Source of the DNA: Candidatus Paracaedibacter acanthamoebae
Lineage (GTDB): Bacteria > Pseudomonadota > Alphaproteobacteria > Paracaedibacterales > Paracaedibacteraceae
Reading direction: 5' to 3'
Length of the DNA stretch: 64,000 nt
Assembly: GCF_000742835.1 (NCBI RefSeq)
Contig: NZ_CP008941.1
Span: 2,406,037-2,470,036 of the forward strand
A program made the position numbers and the translations under genes. The notes beneath the pieces are model-generated. The model saw only the letters and a list, made by a program, of their open reading frames with translations, was not told the DNA's origin and made no database searches. Positions 44,674 through 53,117 of the stretch are shown here, piece by piece (position 1 is the stretch's first letter; each line of letters begins with the position of its first letter).

Positions 44674-47392
44674 ACGATTTCTTGATTAATTCTTTCATCC
44701 CCTGCGGTGCAATTGTCGACAGGGGATTAATCCAAATCTTAGAGTTATCGAGAGGACCTGTAATTGTAAAGGCAGTTGAGAAAACACCCCGGTTTTTGCC
44801 ACCACTTAGAACTGATCCGAGCAGGGGAATATTTGCCATCGCGAAGTTAAGGCTATTAAGGGGATAAAGTTCACCATGCAAATTATAGACTTTGCTGATG
44901 GTATCTATAGAGCCATCGAGATTAAGGGCAATTGAAGATCCCGACGCATGAATATCATCCAGATAAACTTTGTTATCTTCCCACCGAATTTTGCCGACGG
45001 TGTGATCAAAATGAATGCCTTGACCGGATAAGGTTCGGACAATTCCATCCAAAGACGAAATGGATAATATTTGGGCTAAGAGGGGGGCTTTAATGACAGT
45101 AACATCTCGCAGATCTAATTCGCCACTGATCTTAATTTTTTTATGATCATCGTCTTGTAGGTCCCCTGCAAAGATGAGCCGGCCCCCTTCCAGATCATCA
45201 TTGGGATTAAAATAATCGATTAAATTACCTGCATTCTGGCATGCGACACTAAAAGAATGGGTGCCATTTTTCTTAGGAGCTAAATGAATTGCTAAGGTGT
45301 TGGGGATGATAGAAACAAGCGCCAGTGAGGAAATTTCCCCCTTTTCCCAAGTTAAGGATGCCTGGGCTGCTCCAAAATTAATTTTATTGCTAAGTGACAC
45401 CTTATTAATTTTAAGGTCGGCGGCAATACTTATATTAGAAGCCTGCTTGGTCGCTTCAAAATTTTGGAGGATGGGATCCAAATCTAAGTGTTGAATCGTG
45501 CCTTTAATATTGAGATTTGTTGGGTTGCCGCTGAGTGTCAGCTCTCCTTTTAAGTCTCCAAGGGTGATCTGATCAAGATTTAAGACTGCATTTTGGAGAT
45601 CAATTTGGCCTGTGCCTTGGAGATGAGCATCTCCCAAAACTAGGTTAACCTTCGAAATGGATAGGGCTTTATCTTTTGTTACTTTTGCTGTTAAATCTAG
45701 AAACCCGGGCTGACTTTTTTCTTTTACGTAACGGATGGCAGCAAGGGCCCCTTCAATTTTGCTAAGATCTGCTTTAACAGCCAAAGCTTTGTTCTTATAG
45801 ATTAATTCAAATTGACCTAAGTAAGGATCGGTTGCTTCATCGTCGGCTTGAATTATCAGGTAGTTTTCTTTTGAATTGAAAACTTCTTTAGCCGAAATTC
45901 TGGCTGGGTGGTGGGCGACCAATCCCGTGCCATTAAGAACAAGATCATTATTTGTAACTTCAAGATCAAATTGTCCTTGGGTTAAAGGCTCGTTCAGCGA
46001 CAGAGGTAAGGTTGAGTAAGTGAGGGTTGCTGAACTGATCTTAGAATGAGCATGAGCTTGGACCTGGTCTAAAGGCAGATCGCATTTAAGAGGAAAGGTC
46101 AGTTTTAAATGGGTTAAAGCCTCTCCGGTAAAGATAGAATGGTCGAGACCTAACTTTTGGAGAAACTCTAAGGGTTTTTGGGCGATGAGATTTAATGACT
46201 TTTCGAGAGAGCCACGCACATTTAAATCGATAGCCATTTGCTCATCATCTTGATCCAGGCCGCTAATATTTAAATGTGCTTGCTCGACGGACATCCCGTC
46301 ACAGCTACCCTGGGCAGAAATGATAAAATTGCTTTTTGTATAAATACAGTGGCCTTGAGTTTGGGTTACTTTTGGTAAATTCCCTAAATAAGCAACATCT
46401 ACCCCTGTCGCATCAATATCGCCATTCAGATGATCAATAGAAAGAGTCGGGTGAGGGCTGGCTATAAGATGACCGTTTAAAATTAAGGTTGCGTGCGGAA
46501 CAAGTCCTTGTGATAAGTTGGTTGTGACCCACGCCCGCGCCTTAGCAGCCAAACCGATAGGCCAATAGACTTTAATTTGATCAATCGGCATTTTTTCCAC
46601 GGCCCCTGTTAACTTTAATTGGATCGGGGTGGCGTTTGTAAGGGCTTTGACCAGCGACGGCGATTCTAAAGAGCCGCTCGCCTTGCCTATAAGGTCATGA
46701 CTTTTAAGATGAAGAATCGCCCACTCTAATTTAGTGGACTCTAGGTAAGCCTCAATTTTTCCTTCAGAGATTTCAACTATATCTGGGTAATAGGGAGGGA
46801 AGATAACTTTGCCTTGCTTAAGAGAAATTTCGAATTTTCCCCTCACATCTTCCTTTCCATCAAAGAATCCAGTGGATTTGATTGAAATGGGAAGATCGAC
46901 GGTGCGTAGGGTCGATAAATGAGGATGAAACAGAGCTAAATCTTTCAAATTACATTTAAAATCTTTCAAGCGATAGGAAATAGAGTCTCCCTTTAAATAT
47001 AAAGACCCACTTAGATGAATAAGAGGCTGATGGTCTTTAATCAGGTTCCCTCCTCGCACAGTAATATGTTTTATTTTAGGCTGGAGATGAAACAGACTGA
47101 GAGGATCTACACCTAATTTTAATTTTTTCAGGCGCAGTTCAAGGTCTTTATGCGTTATGACGACTTGCTGTAGACGAATTGATAAGGGGTTTAGAAGCCC
47201 ACCCCATTGAGTGGATTGCAGGGCGACATGGTCTGGGGGATAGCCGTTTGTTGTTAATAAATTATTGAATTCTTGGGCTATTTTAGTTTGAATAGATGGC
47301 GACGACAGATAATAGGAAAGTCCAGCTACCATCATCCCAATGATACCTACCGCAATAATGGCAATTCCAAATATCTTTTTTATAGTATTCAT
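44663..47392 (-). CDS. AsmA/YhdP-like membrane-anchored protein
   Basis: The 909-residue protein has one N-terminal transmembrane helix (IFGIAIIAVGIIGMMVAGLS) and a very long periplasmic beta-rich region. It has the DUF3971/AsmA-like C-terminal layout, including LDGSIDTISKVYNLHGELYP and the closing FSTAFTITGPLDNSKIWINP. AsmA-like proteins of the YhdP/TamB group are large grooved proteins that move phospholipids between inner and outer membranes. It starts 88 bp from the divergent small lipoprotein gene. The family assignment rests on overall layout and the C-terminal motif. Confidence 0.85.
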   Translation of the reverse strand: MNTIKKIFGIAIIAVGIIGMMVAGLSYYLSSPSIQTKIAQEFNNLLTTNGYPPDHVALQSTQWGGLLNPLSIRLQQVVITHKDLELRLKKLKLGVDPLSLFHLQPKIKHITVRGGNLIKDHQPLIHLSGSLYLKGDSISYRLKDFKCNLKDLALFHPHLSTLRTVDLPISIKSTGFFDGKEDVRGKFEISLKQGKVIFPPYYPDIVEISEGKIEAYLESTKLEWAILHLKSHDLIGKASGSLESPSLVKALTNATPIQLKLTGAVEKMPIDQIKVYWPIGLAAKARAWVTTNLSQGLVPHATLILNGHLIASPHPTLSIDHLNGDIDATGVDVAYLGNLPKVTQTQGHCIYTKSNFIISAQGSCDGMSVEQAHLNISGLDQDDEQMAIDLNVRGSLEKSLNLIAQKPLEFLQKLGLDHSIFTGEALTHLKLTFPLKCDLPLDQVQAHAHSKISSATLTYSTLPLSLNEPLTQGQFDLEVTNNDLVLNGTGLVAHHPARISAKEVFNSKENYLIIQADDEATDPYLGQFELIYKNKALAVKADLSKIEGALAAIRYVKEKSQPGFLDLTAKVTKDKALSISKVNLVLGDAHLQGTGQIDLQNAVLNLDQITLGDLKGELTLSGNPTNLNIKGTIQHLDLDPILQNFEATKQASNISIAADLKINKVSLSNKINFGAAQASLTWEKGEISSLALVSIIPNTLAIHLAPKKNGTHSFSVACQNAGNLIDYFNPNDDLEGGRLIFAGDLQDDDHKKIKISGELDLRDVTVIKAPLLAQILSISSLDGIVRTLSGQGIHFDHTVGKIRWEDNKVYLDDIHASGSSIALNLDGSIDTISKVYNLHGELYPLNSLNFAMANIPLLGSVLSGGKNRGVFSTAFTITGPLDNSKIWINPLSTIAPQGMKELIKKSSTQ

Positions 47393-47480
47393 TTAAAATA
47401 GTTCTGAAAATTAACGACTCGTTTACAGAATTTATGTATAGTGGTACCTGTAATTATCATAATCCGATTGGAGATATAAA

Positions 47481-47759
47481 ATGAAGTTAAAGTTACTGGC
47501 CCTCTCAATATTATCTTTTGCTCTTGCTGCTTGTTGGGGAGAAAAAAAGCAAGAATCAACGCCAAAGGCTGCTGAGCATAAAGAAATGACAGCTGATCAG
47601 CATCAACATAAGGCTGATGAAAAGGCAACTGAAGCAGAGGCAAAAAAGACAGAAGCGGGGCATCTGACAGTAGAAGCCAAAGCTGATGAGAAAAAAGCTG
47701 AAGAGCACAAAGAGACAGCTGAAGCGATGCACAAGGAAGCTGAAGAAAAAAAGGCCTAA
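47481..47759 (+). CDS. Small Lys/Glu/His-rich coiled-coil lipoprotein
   Basis: The 92-residue protein has a lipoprotein signal (MKLKLLALSILSFALAAC; lipobox LAAC, lipidated Cys18). The remaining 74 residues are highly charged, rich in Ala, Lys, Glu and His, and almost certainly one long helix or coiled coil. Imperfect repeats are visible (HKADEKATEAEAKK, EAKADEKKAEEHKETAE). Six histidines in the mature part could bind metal, but that is speculation. A strong terminator follows directly, so it is transcribed alone. The family is not recognised. Confidence 0.8.
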   Translation: MKLKLLALSILSFALAACWGEKKQESTPKAAEHKEMTADQHQHKADEKATEAEAKKTEAGHLTVEAKADEKKAEEHKETAEAMHKEAEEKKA

Positions 47760-47782
47760 GCTTTTAACTCTACAAAAGAAGG

Positions 47783-47811
47783 ACGCGACCCAATTATGGT
47801 CGCGTTTTTTT
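47783..47811 (+). terminator. Intrinsic terminator of the small lipoprotein gene
   Basis: Stem ACGCGACC-CAATTAT-GGTCGCGT followed by TTTTTT, 24 bp after the stop codon. Confidence 0.93.
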
Positions 47812-48015
47812 ATAGCCAACAAAATAGGGAAGAGTTAAGGTCTGATCAAGCTTCTATCCATTTTAAGGCAAACCAACCGTAGCTTTTCTCTATTACATTT
47901 TATTAAATTTCTTAAGTTAATATAAACTTGAATTTTTCATTGTAACACCTAATAAAGAATGCCAACTTTTAAAAAATTAACCGTAGTAAAATTTTAGAAG
48001 GAAGAGGTATTAAAA

Positions 48016-49488
48016 ATGAAAACGAATTTTTCTCTATTCTTTACTTTTTTAGGTTTTATTTTCTTTCAGGAGATGGAGGCTGCTGAGAACCCTTTTGGAA
48101 TAAATGAAATAAGGAAGAAGGTAAGATCGTTGAGCTTGCAAGAAGAGAGGGACTCTCTTAATTTTTTAAGCCCCCTTTCTAAGCGTATTAAAGATGCTAA
48201 GACACAAGGAAATATTCAAGAGCTTGTAACCATAAAAAATGAATTTGATTCCCTTTCTTTCTCCTCTCAGCAATGGGAAAAAATAGCATCGAATTGTACT
48301 CAACTTTATGAACGATCTTTTTGTTGGCCGAGGCAAAGTTACAAAGATCAGGTGGGGGCAGCCCTTTTCCATCCTGAAGAGATGAAGGATTTTCCTTACT
48401 TGTCTGTCCTATTTTCATGGAGAGAGAGTGTAGCGTTACCAGGTGTTAAGGAATGTCTTCTTATAACAGCAAGTTATGATGATCCTTTGGCTTTATATGA
48501 AGTAGGCTGTGCAATGGAGACGATCTTAGAAGGAACCACAGTGAATGAAAAAGTAGAACAACAGGAAGTGGAGTTAAAAAGCTTTTTTATTTCTAAGGCT
48601 GAGTTTATCTTTCATCACGCCATAGGGCATCCAGATAAAAAAGGTTTATATGCTCAATATTTTTTAATTCACAATGCTTTTTTTAATCTTGGTGACCAGG
48701 CACGTCCTTCTCTTTCGTATGAATATTATAAAGACACTTTGCAACAATTAAGCCTTAACTTACCTATTGCATGGGTGCTGTTGGGAGAAATAGCAGAAGT
48801 CAAACATTTTTACAGTGAAGCGTATAAGGCATACCTCAATGCTATAACTCATGGTCAACCATATGCAAATTTTAAAATTGCCTCTCTGCTTCACCGGATT
48901 CAAGGAAGTTCGTGTCTACAAAAAGAAAAAACAGAACATCCAGATTATTTTAATGGCTTACCCACCGCTCAAGAAATAATTGAAAAGCATTATCGAGCAG
49001 CTCCTGACGGGATTGGTTTATATCTTTTGGCGAGAAATTATTTGGAAAAGGGTCTTTTTCAAACTGCTTTTTCTCTTTATGCAGAGTCAGCAGAAGAAGG
49101 ATGTGTAAAAGCTTATATGGCGCAGGGCGATATGATGGTCCATCGGGCTATTCCTTCTTCAAAAACTTGGAATCAAAGAAAGGAAGAAGCCTTACAGTTT
49201 TTCTCAAAGGTAGATCGACCGACAAATGCCGAAGGAACGCGCCATGTCGCGTATCATTTTTCTAAAGATTTACCTTTTTTATTAAATCCTAATCTGTTAA
49301 ATCGATTGATCGACTACCAAGACTTACAGGGATGCGAGCAAATTCTATTCTATTTTAAAGAAGAATCCACGCGGCTTCCCTCATTTTTTGTGGAAAAAGT
49401 AAAAAGCCTCCGAGAAGAGCAGCTCTCTCATCAGCAATTTTTGGCTCACTTAATCGAGATTATTTTCTTAGCTTCCGAAAAAGTATAA
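48016..49488 (+). CDS. Secreted Sel1/TPR-like repeat protein
   Basis: The 490-residue protein has a signal peptide (MKTNFSLFFTFLGFIFFQEMEA, cleavage before AENPF). It has a good Shine-Dalgarno (GGAAGAGG). The mature part is helical, with Sel1/TPR-like pairs such as VLLGEIAEVKHFYSEAYKAY, LYLLARNYLEKGLFQTAFSL and YAESAEEGCVKAYMAQGDMM at about residues 250-380. No enzymatic motif is visible. Sel1-type exported proteins are common in host-associated bacteria and act as protein-binding scaffolds. The function is unknown. Confidence 0.72.
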   Translation: MKTNFSLFFTFLGFIFFQEMEAAENPFGINEIRKKVRSLSLQEERDSLNFLSPLSKRIKDAKTQGNIQELVTIKNEFDSLSFSSQQWEKIASNCTQLYERSFCWPRQSYKDQVGAALFHPEEMKDFPYLSVLFSWRESVALPGVKECLLITASYDDPLALYEVGCAMETILEGTTVNEKVEQQEVELKSFFISKAEFIFHHAIGHPDKKGLYAQYFLIHNAFFNLGDQARPSLSYEYYKDTLQQLSLNLPIAWVLLGEIAEVKHFYSEAYKAYLNAITHGQPYANFKIASLLHRIQGSSCLQKEKTEHPDYFNGLPTAQEIIEKHYRAAPDGIGLYLLARNYLEKGLFQTAFSLYAESAEEGCVKAYMAQGDMMVHRAIPSSKTWNQRKEEALQFFSKVDRPTNAEGTRHVAYHFSKDLPFLLNPNLLNRLIDYQDLQGCEQILFYFKEESTRLPSFFVEKVKSLREEQLSHQQFLAHLIEIIFLASEKV

Positions 49489-49519
49489 CAATATGAAGGA
49501 AGAAGAGGGGAGAGAAAAC

Positions 49520-50818
49520 TTACTCTTCGTTCTTTTCTTCTCGTGCTTCTTCGGTGGAGAAAGGGGCGCAAGGTTGATTCATGACGTTTAGCCCGTTAGT
49601 TGAAGTAATAGAGTATGTGTTCGTAGCAAGTTCTATATCAATATTTCCATGATTGTGAGTGTTATATATTTGCCAATTTGCTGTATCTTCTTCTGCGGGC
49701 TGGATGGTGTCAGACGTAATTTCAACTTTTTCTCCTTGATTCACAGCTGTAGCAGGAACATCTGATGTCTGTGTGGTGGTAGTTAAAGAACTATTCTGGA
49801 TATAATTTTTAATTATCTTAAAGACAGGATGACCATATTTCTTCCCCGCACTAATAATAAGGGTATGAGGATCAGTTGCCTTAATCCACGGTAGAGTATT
49901 AGAGCCTTCTGTTGCAGAGCCGTGGTGCGGTGCTACCAGAATCGTTGTATCTAAAGCTTCTTCACTTTCAAGGGAATTAAATGTTTCTTTTGTCGCATCA
50001 CCTGGTAAAAGGACAGAACATTGACTGCCTTTATCCTTCACTTTTAAAATTATACTATCGGCATTGGGATTCTTACTGCTCTGAGAATGAGCCGCTGCTC
50101 CGGTTATTGCTTTTATCCAATCAAAAATCTTTTCATTGATGGATTCAATCTTAGCGGGGTTTTGCAGTATAATAACTTGTTCTTTATTTTGTTGTTGCAT
50201 TTTATTTATGAGACTGTGGAGAACTTGGGGAGTTTTCTCATTAAGGCTGTTGGCCATGATAAGGGTTTGAGGAAGAGAAGTTGTAGAAGTAAAAATATTA
50301 GGTATCCAACTATAATGATCTTTATGGTTATGGGTAAGGATGACCTGAACCTGTTTGTTAGCTATAATATTTTGTATTTCCTCAATAATCTCTTTCTTCT
50401 GCGGGTGGTCTTCGGACCCTGTCGTTCCACAATCTACTAAAACAGCTTCTGTGTTTTTATGAGCAAGGATGCAATTACCTGCCCCTACAGCAAAAACATG
50501 GATGGTAATTTTACTTTCGCTTGAAGGCAGGTCTTCAAAGCCACTATCGCTTCCTATCTTAGATTTCTTGGAATCCGGGCTTCCTTCTCCCGAGCTTCCT
50601 TTTTTAGATTCTTCATCTTCTTCTTGAGGGTTATTATCGTCTTCATCAGATGTTTCTGTTTTGTTAATCTGTGAGATTTTTCTTTTTTGGTCTTTTGCAG
50701 AAGAGGTATCAGATGGATTGTGAGGATGGGCTGGAGGTTGCATTGCCCAGCTGGGTACAACAGTTGGGGCCAGTGTTAAAAAAAAGATGTAAATAAAATA
50801 TTGTAAAGGAGAAGGCAT
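49520..50818 (-). CDS. Secreted ComEC-type metallo-beta-lactamase-fold hydrolase
   Basis: The 432-residue protein has a signal peptide (MPSPLQYFIYIFFLTLAPTVVPSWA) and a disordered acidic/basic stretch (about 40-100). It then has a metallo-beta-lactamase domain like the C-terminal domain of ComEC. VGAGNCILAH and AVLVDCGTTG lead in. The metal motif is LTHNHKDHYSW (163-168, HxHxDH), then LLPGDAT (Asp274), then VAPHHGS (His298/299) and ISAGKKYGHP. ComEC normally fuses this domain to a DNA channel; here it stands alone and is exported. Candidate activities are nuclease or phosphodiesterase. The linker holds a KKSK cluster inside an acidic run, reminiscent of eukaryotic-type disorder. Confidence 0.8.
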   Translation of the reverse strand: MPSPLQYFIYIFFLTLAPTVVPSWAMQPPAHPHNPSDTSSAKDQKRKISQINKTETSDEDDNNPQEEDEESKKGSSGEGSPDSKKSKIGSDSGFEDLPSSESKITIHVFAVGAGNCILAHKNTEAVLVDCGTTGSEDHPQKKEIIEEIQNIIANKQVQVILTHNHKDHYSWIPNIFTSTTSLPQTLIMANSLNEKTPQVLHSLINKMQQQNKEQVIILQNPAKIESINEKIFDWIKAITGAAAHSQSSKNPNADSIILKVKDKGSQCSVLLPGDATKETFNSLESEEALDTTILVAPHHGSATEGSNTLPWIKATDPHTLIISAGKKYGHPVFKIIKNYIQNSSLTTTTQTSDVPATAVNQGEKVEITSDTIQPAEEDTANWQIYNTHNHGNIDIELATNTYSITSTNGLNVMNQPCAPFSTEEAREEKNEE

Positions 50819-51260
50819 TGAAAATCATCCTCAGGGAATATATTCCCTATTTTATAAAAAGAATAGTTGAGGAATGATTAATCGATGCCATTAAAATAGA
50901 TAGAAGCAGGAAAGCCCTAAGAAGTAACGCTTTAGTTTCTTAGAAAAAGGCATTTTAAAAATTTAATTTCCCCACGATCACCTCTCTTCATCCTCCACTT
51001 TTAGCTGTATAAATAAAATTTTATATAAATTGATCGTTTATTAATCTTTCCTCTGCACACTGATAGTAGGTCCATTTCGAAGCCAAGAACTTTTTCTGTT
51101 CATAGAATAAAATACTCGGTTTCAACATAGACTTATTAGATCCGGGAAAGCAGTAGACAGGAACTAACTTGGCATAAAATTTGCTGACTGATGGATGACG
51201 GAACAGAATTTTACAGATTTAAACCCTTGTACCGTAAAAAGTCGAGGAGTGAGGTAAAGA
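50819..51260. other. Intergenic region, 442 bp, with the flgI operon promoter
   Basis: Divergent control region between the secreted hydrolase (minus) and flgI (plus). The recognisable element is the sigma-54 promoter at 51170-51185. The remaining sequence is AT-rich, with no open frame of note. Confidence 0.6.
51170..51185 (+). promoter_or_regulatory. Sigma-54 (RpoN) promoter of the flgI operon
   Basis: TGGCATAAAATTTGCT matches the -24/-12 consensus TGGCAyr-N4-TTGCw, with exactly ten bases between the GG and GC doublets. It lies about 76 bp upstream of the flgI ATG. Transcription should start near 51196. RpoN-dependent flagellar operons, activated by FlbD-type regulators, are known in Caulobacter. 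Confidence 0.8.
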
Positions 51261-52385
51261 ATGTTGAGACGATTACTGGTTTTAATAGTGACAGGGCTGC
51301 AAATTATAGCACCGGTTCAGGCTGTGCCGACCGTCCGGATCAAAGATATTGTTAGCTTCCAAGGTGTTCGCAATAACCAGTTGGTTGGCTATGGTTTAGT
51401 GGTGGGTTTAAACGGAACCGGCGATTCTATCAGCTCTATTCCTTATACTCAGGAAAGTCTTGCCGGCATGTTGGAACGTCTGGGGGTTAACATTCGCAAC
51501 GCAGAAGACGGCAAAATTAATCTATCCGGTAAAAATATTGCCGCTGTTATGGTGACAGCGACAATGCCGGCTTTTTCCCGTCATGGAACAAATATTGATG
51601 TGTCTGTTTCAGCACTCGGGGACGCAAAAGATTTGCGTGGCGGCACTTTGCTGGTTACGCCTCTTCTTGGGGCAGATGGTGATGTCTACGCCGTTGCTCA
51701 AGGGGCTGTGGCGACGAATGGCTTTAATGCCGATGCCAAGTCTGGGTCAAAAATCATTAAAGGTGTGCCAACGTCGGCTAAAATTGTTAATGGTGCCATT
51801 GTTGAAAAGGAAGTTGGATTTGAACTTGCTTCCATGCAACGAATGAATATTAGTCTTAAAAATCCAGATTTTACGACAGCGCAGCGCATTAGCGCCGCCA
51901 TTAATCAAAAATTTGGGTCATTATCTAAGGCAACGGATCCCACAACAGTTAGCCTTATTATTCCAGAACAATACCGATCGGATTTGGTGACTTTCTTGAC
52001 GCATTTAGAACAGCTAAATGTTCAGCCGGATCAGCCTGCCAAGATTATTATTGATGATCAGGATGGTGTTATTGTTATGGGTGAAAACGTCAGAATATCG
52101 ACGATCGCGGTTACTCAGGGGAGTATTACAATCAAGGTTTTGGAAAATCCTCAAGTCTCACAACCCAACCCCTTTACCCAAGTTCAGCGGGCAACAATTG
52201 TGGACCGCAGTGAGATTACGGTGAAAGAGGAACAAGGCAAAATTGCGATTCTGCAGTCCGGTATATCTTTACAAGATTTAGTCAATGGCTTAAATGCCTT
52301 AGGCGCCAGTCCTCGGGATCTAATTTCAATCTTGCGCAGCATTAAAGCTGCTGGCGCAATCCAAGCTGATATTGAGGTGATATAA
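51261..52385 (+). CDS. flgI: Flagellar P-ring protein FlgI
   Basis: FlgI forms the periplasmic P ring around the flagellar rod. The 374-residue precursor has a signal peptide (MLRRLLVLIVTGLQIIAPVQA). Canonical motifs are VRIKDIVSFQGVRNNQLVGY (about 26-45), GLVVGLNGTGDSISSIPYTQ and the C-terminal LQDLVNGLNALGASPRDLI. It begins the flagellar operon behind a sigma-54 promoter, with a GAGG Shine-Dalgarno. flgH and flgA, its usual neighbours, are not in the window. Confidence 0.96.
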   Translation: MLRRLLVLIVTGLQIIAPVQAVPTVRIKDIVSFQGVRNNQLVGYGLVVGLNGTGDSISSIPYTQESLAGMLERLGVNIRNAEDGKINLSGKNIAAVMVTATMPAFSRHGTNIDVSVSALGDAKDLRGGTLLVTPLLGADGDVYAVAQGAVATNGFNADAKSGSKIIKGVPTSAKIVNGAIVEKEVGFELASMQRMNISLKNPDFTTAQRISAAINQKFGSLSKATDPTTVSLIIPEQYRSDLVTFLTHLEQLNVQPDQPAKIIIDDQDGVIVMGENVRISTIAVTQGSITIKVLENPQVSQPNPFTQVQRATIVDRSEITVKEEQGKIAILQSGISLQDLVNGLNALGASPRDLISILRSIKAAGAIQADIEVI

Positions 52386-52693
52386 TGAGCGTTCAAGCCA
52401 ATCAATTTTCTACACTGCTCCATTCACACACCTCCTTGAAGCCGAAAAGTCACGTTGATCCCGCTGAAGCGAGGGAGGCCGCTCATAAATTTGAGGCAAG
52501 CTTTGTCAGCCATATTATCCAGCAACTCTTTTCGGGAAATGATAAGGGTTTGTTCGGAGGAGGAGAAATGGAAGTGATGTTCCGATCTATTTGGGCGGGC
52601 AAAATTGCCGAATCCATGCCTGGTAAGTTTGGTATTGCAGAAGCTGTTTACCCCATCCTCCTTAGGAATCAGGAGGCCCCAAATGTCAAATGA
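52385..52693 (+). CDS. flgJ: Rod-binding protein FlgJ (N-terminal domain only)
   Basis: The 102-residue protein matches the rod-binding domain of FlgJ: AHKFEASFVSHIIQQLFSGN and GGGEMEVMFRSIWAGKIAES. The muramidase domain found in gammaproteobacterial FlgJ is absent, as usual in alphaproteobacteria (CheL). Its ATG overlaps the flgI stop by one base (TAATG), so it is translationally coupled. It caps the distal rod during assembly. Confidence 0.88.
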   Translation: MSVQANQFSTLLHSHTSLKPKSHVDPAEAREAAHKFEASFVSHIIQQLFSGNDKGLFGGGEMEVMFRSIWAGKIAESMPGKFGIAEAVYPILLRNQEAPNVK

Positions 52694-53108
52694 TATTTAC
52701 CAACGATTGATGGATATTACAGCCACGTTCGTGGAGTTGATTCAACAGGAGACAGCATTTTTAGAGGCCCATGATGTCCCATCAGCCCAAACCCTTTTAC
52801 CCGAGAAGCAACGATTAGCTGAGATCCATCAACAGGTGTGTCAGGAATTCAATGCTCAAAATAGGATGGCCCAGTGTACAGTCGAAGAACTGCAGGCACT
52901 CAAAGAAACCATTGAAGTAATGCGGACCAGTTTGGTGGAAAACAAAGAAGCCCTTGATATTGCTCATAAAGTTCGGAGCCATATTATCAATAAAATTAGT
53001 CAGGCGGTCAAAGAAAACCAAGCTCCAACCTGTCACTATAATAAGGCTGCTCGGTTTCATGCTAATTCTTCGCCAGTTTCGATGCTGGCGTTGGATCGAC
53101 AGATTTAG
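52683..53108 (+). CDS. flgN: FlgN-like flagellar export chaperone
   Basis: The 141-residue, all-helical protein lies between flgJ and flgK, the usual place for FlgN, the chaperone of hook-associated proteins FlgK and FlgL. The start at 52683 has an AGGAGG Shine-Dalgarno and overlaps the end of flgJ by 11 bases. An upstream frame to 52605 is only a shadow of flgJ. Sequence identity to FlgN is low by eye; the call rests on length, helical content (LMDITATFVELIQQETAFLE) and operon position. Confidence 0.6.
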   Translation: MSNDIYQRLMDITATFVELIQQETAFLEAHDVPSAQTLLPEKQRLAEIHQQVCQEFNAQNRMAQCTVEELQALKETIEVMRTSLVENKEALDIAHKVRSHIINKISQAVKENQAPTCHYNKAARFHANSSPVSMLALDRQI

Positions 53109-53117
53109 GAGAAAGCC

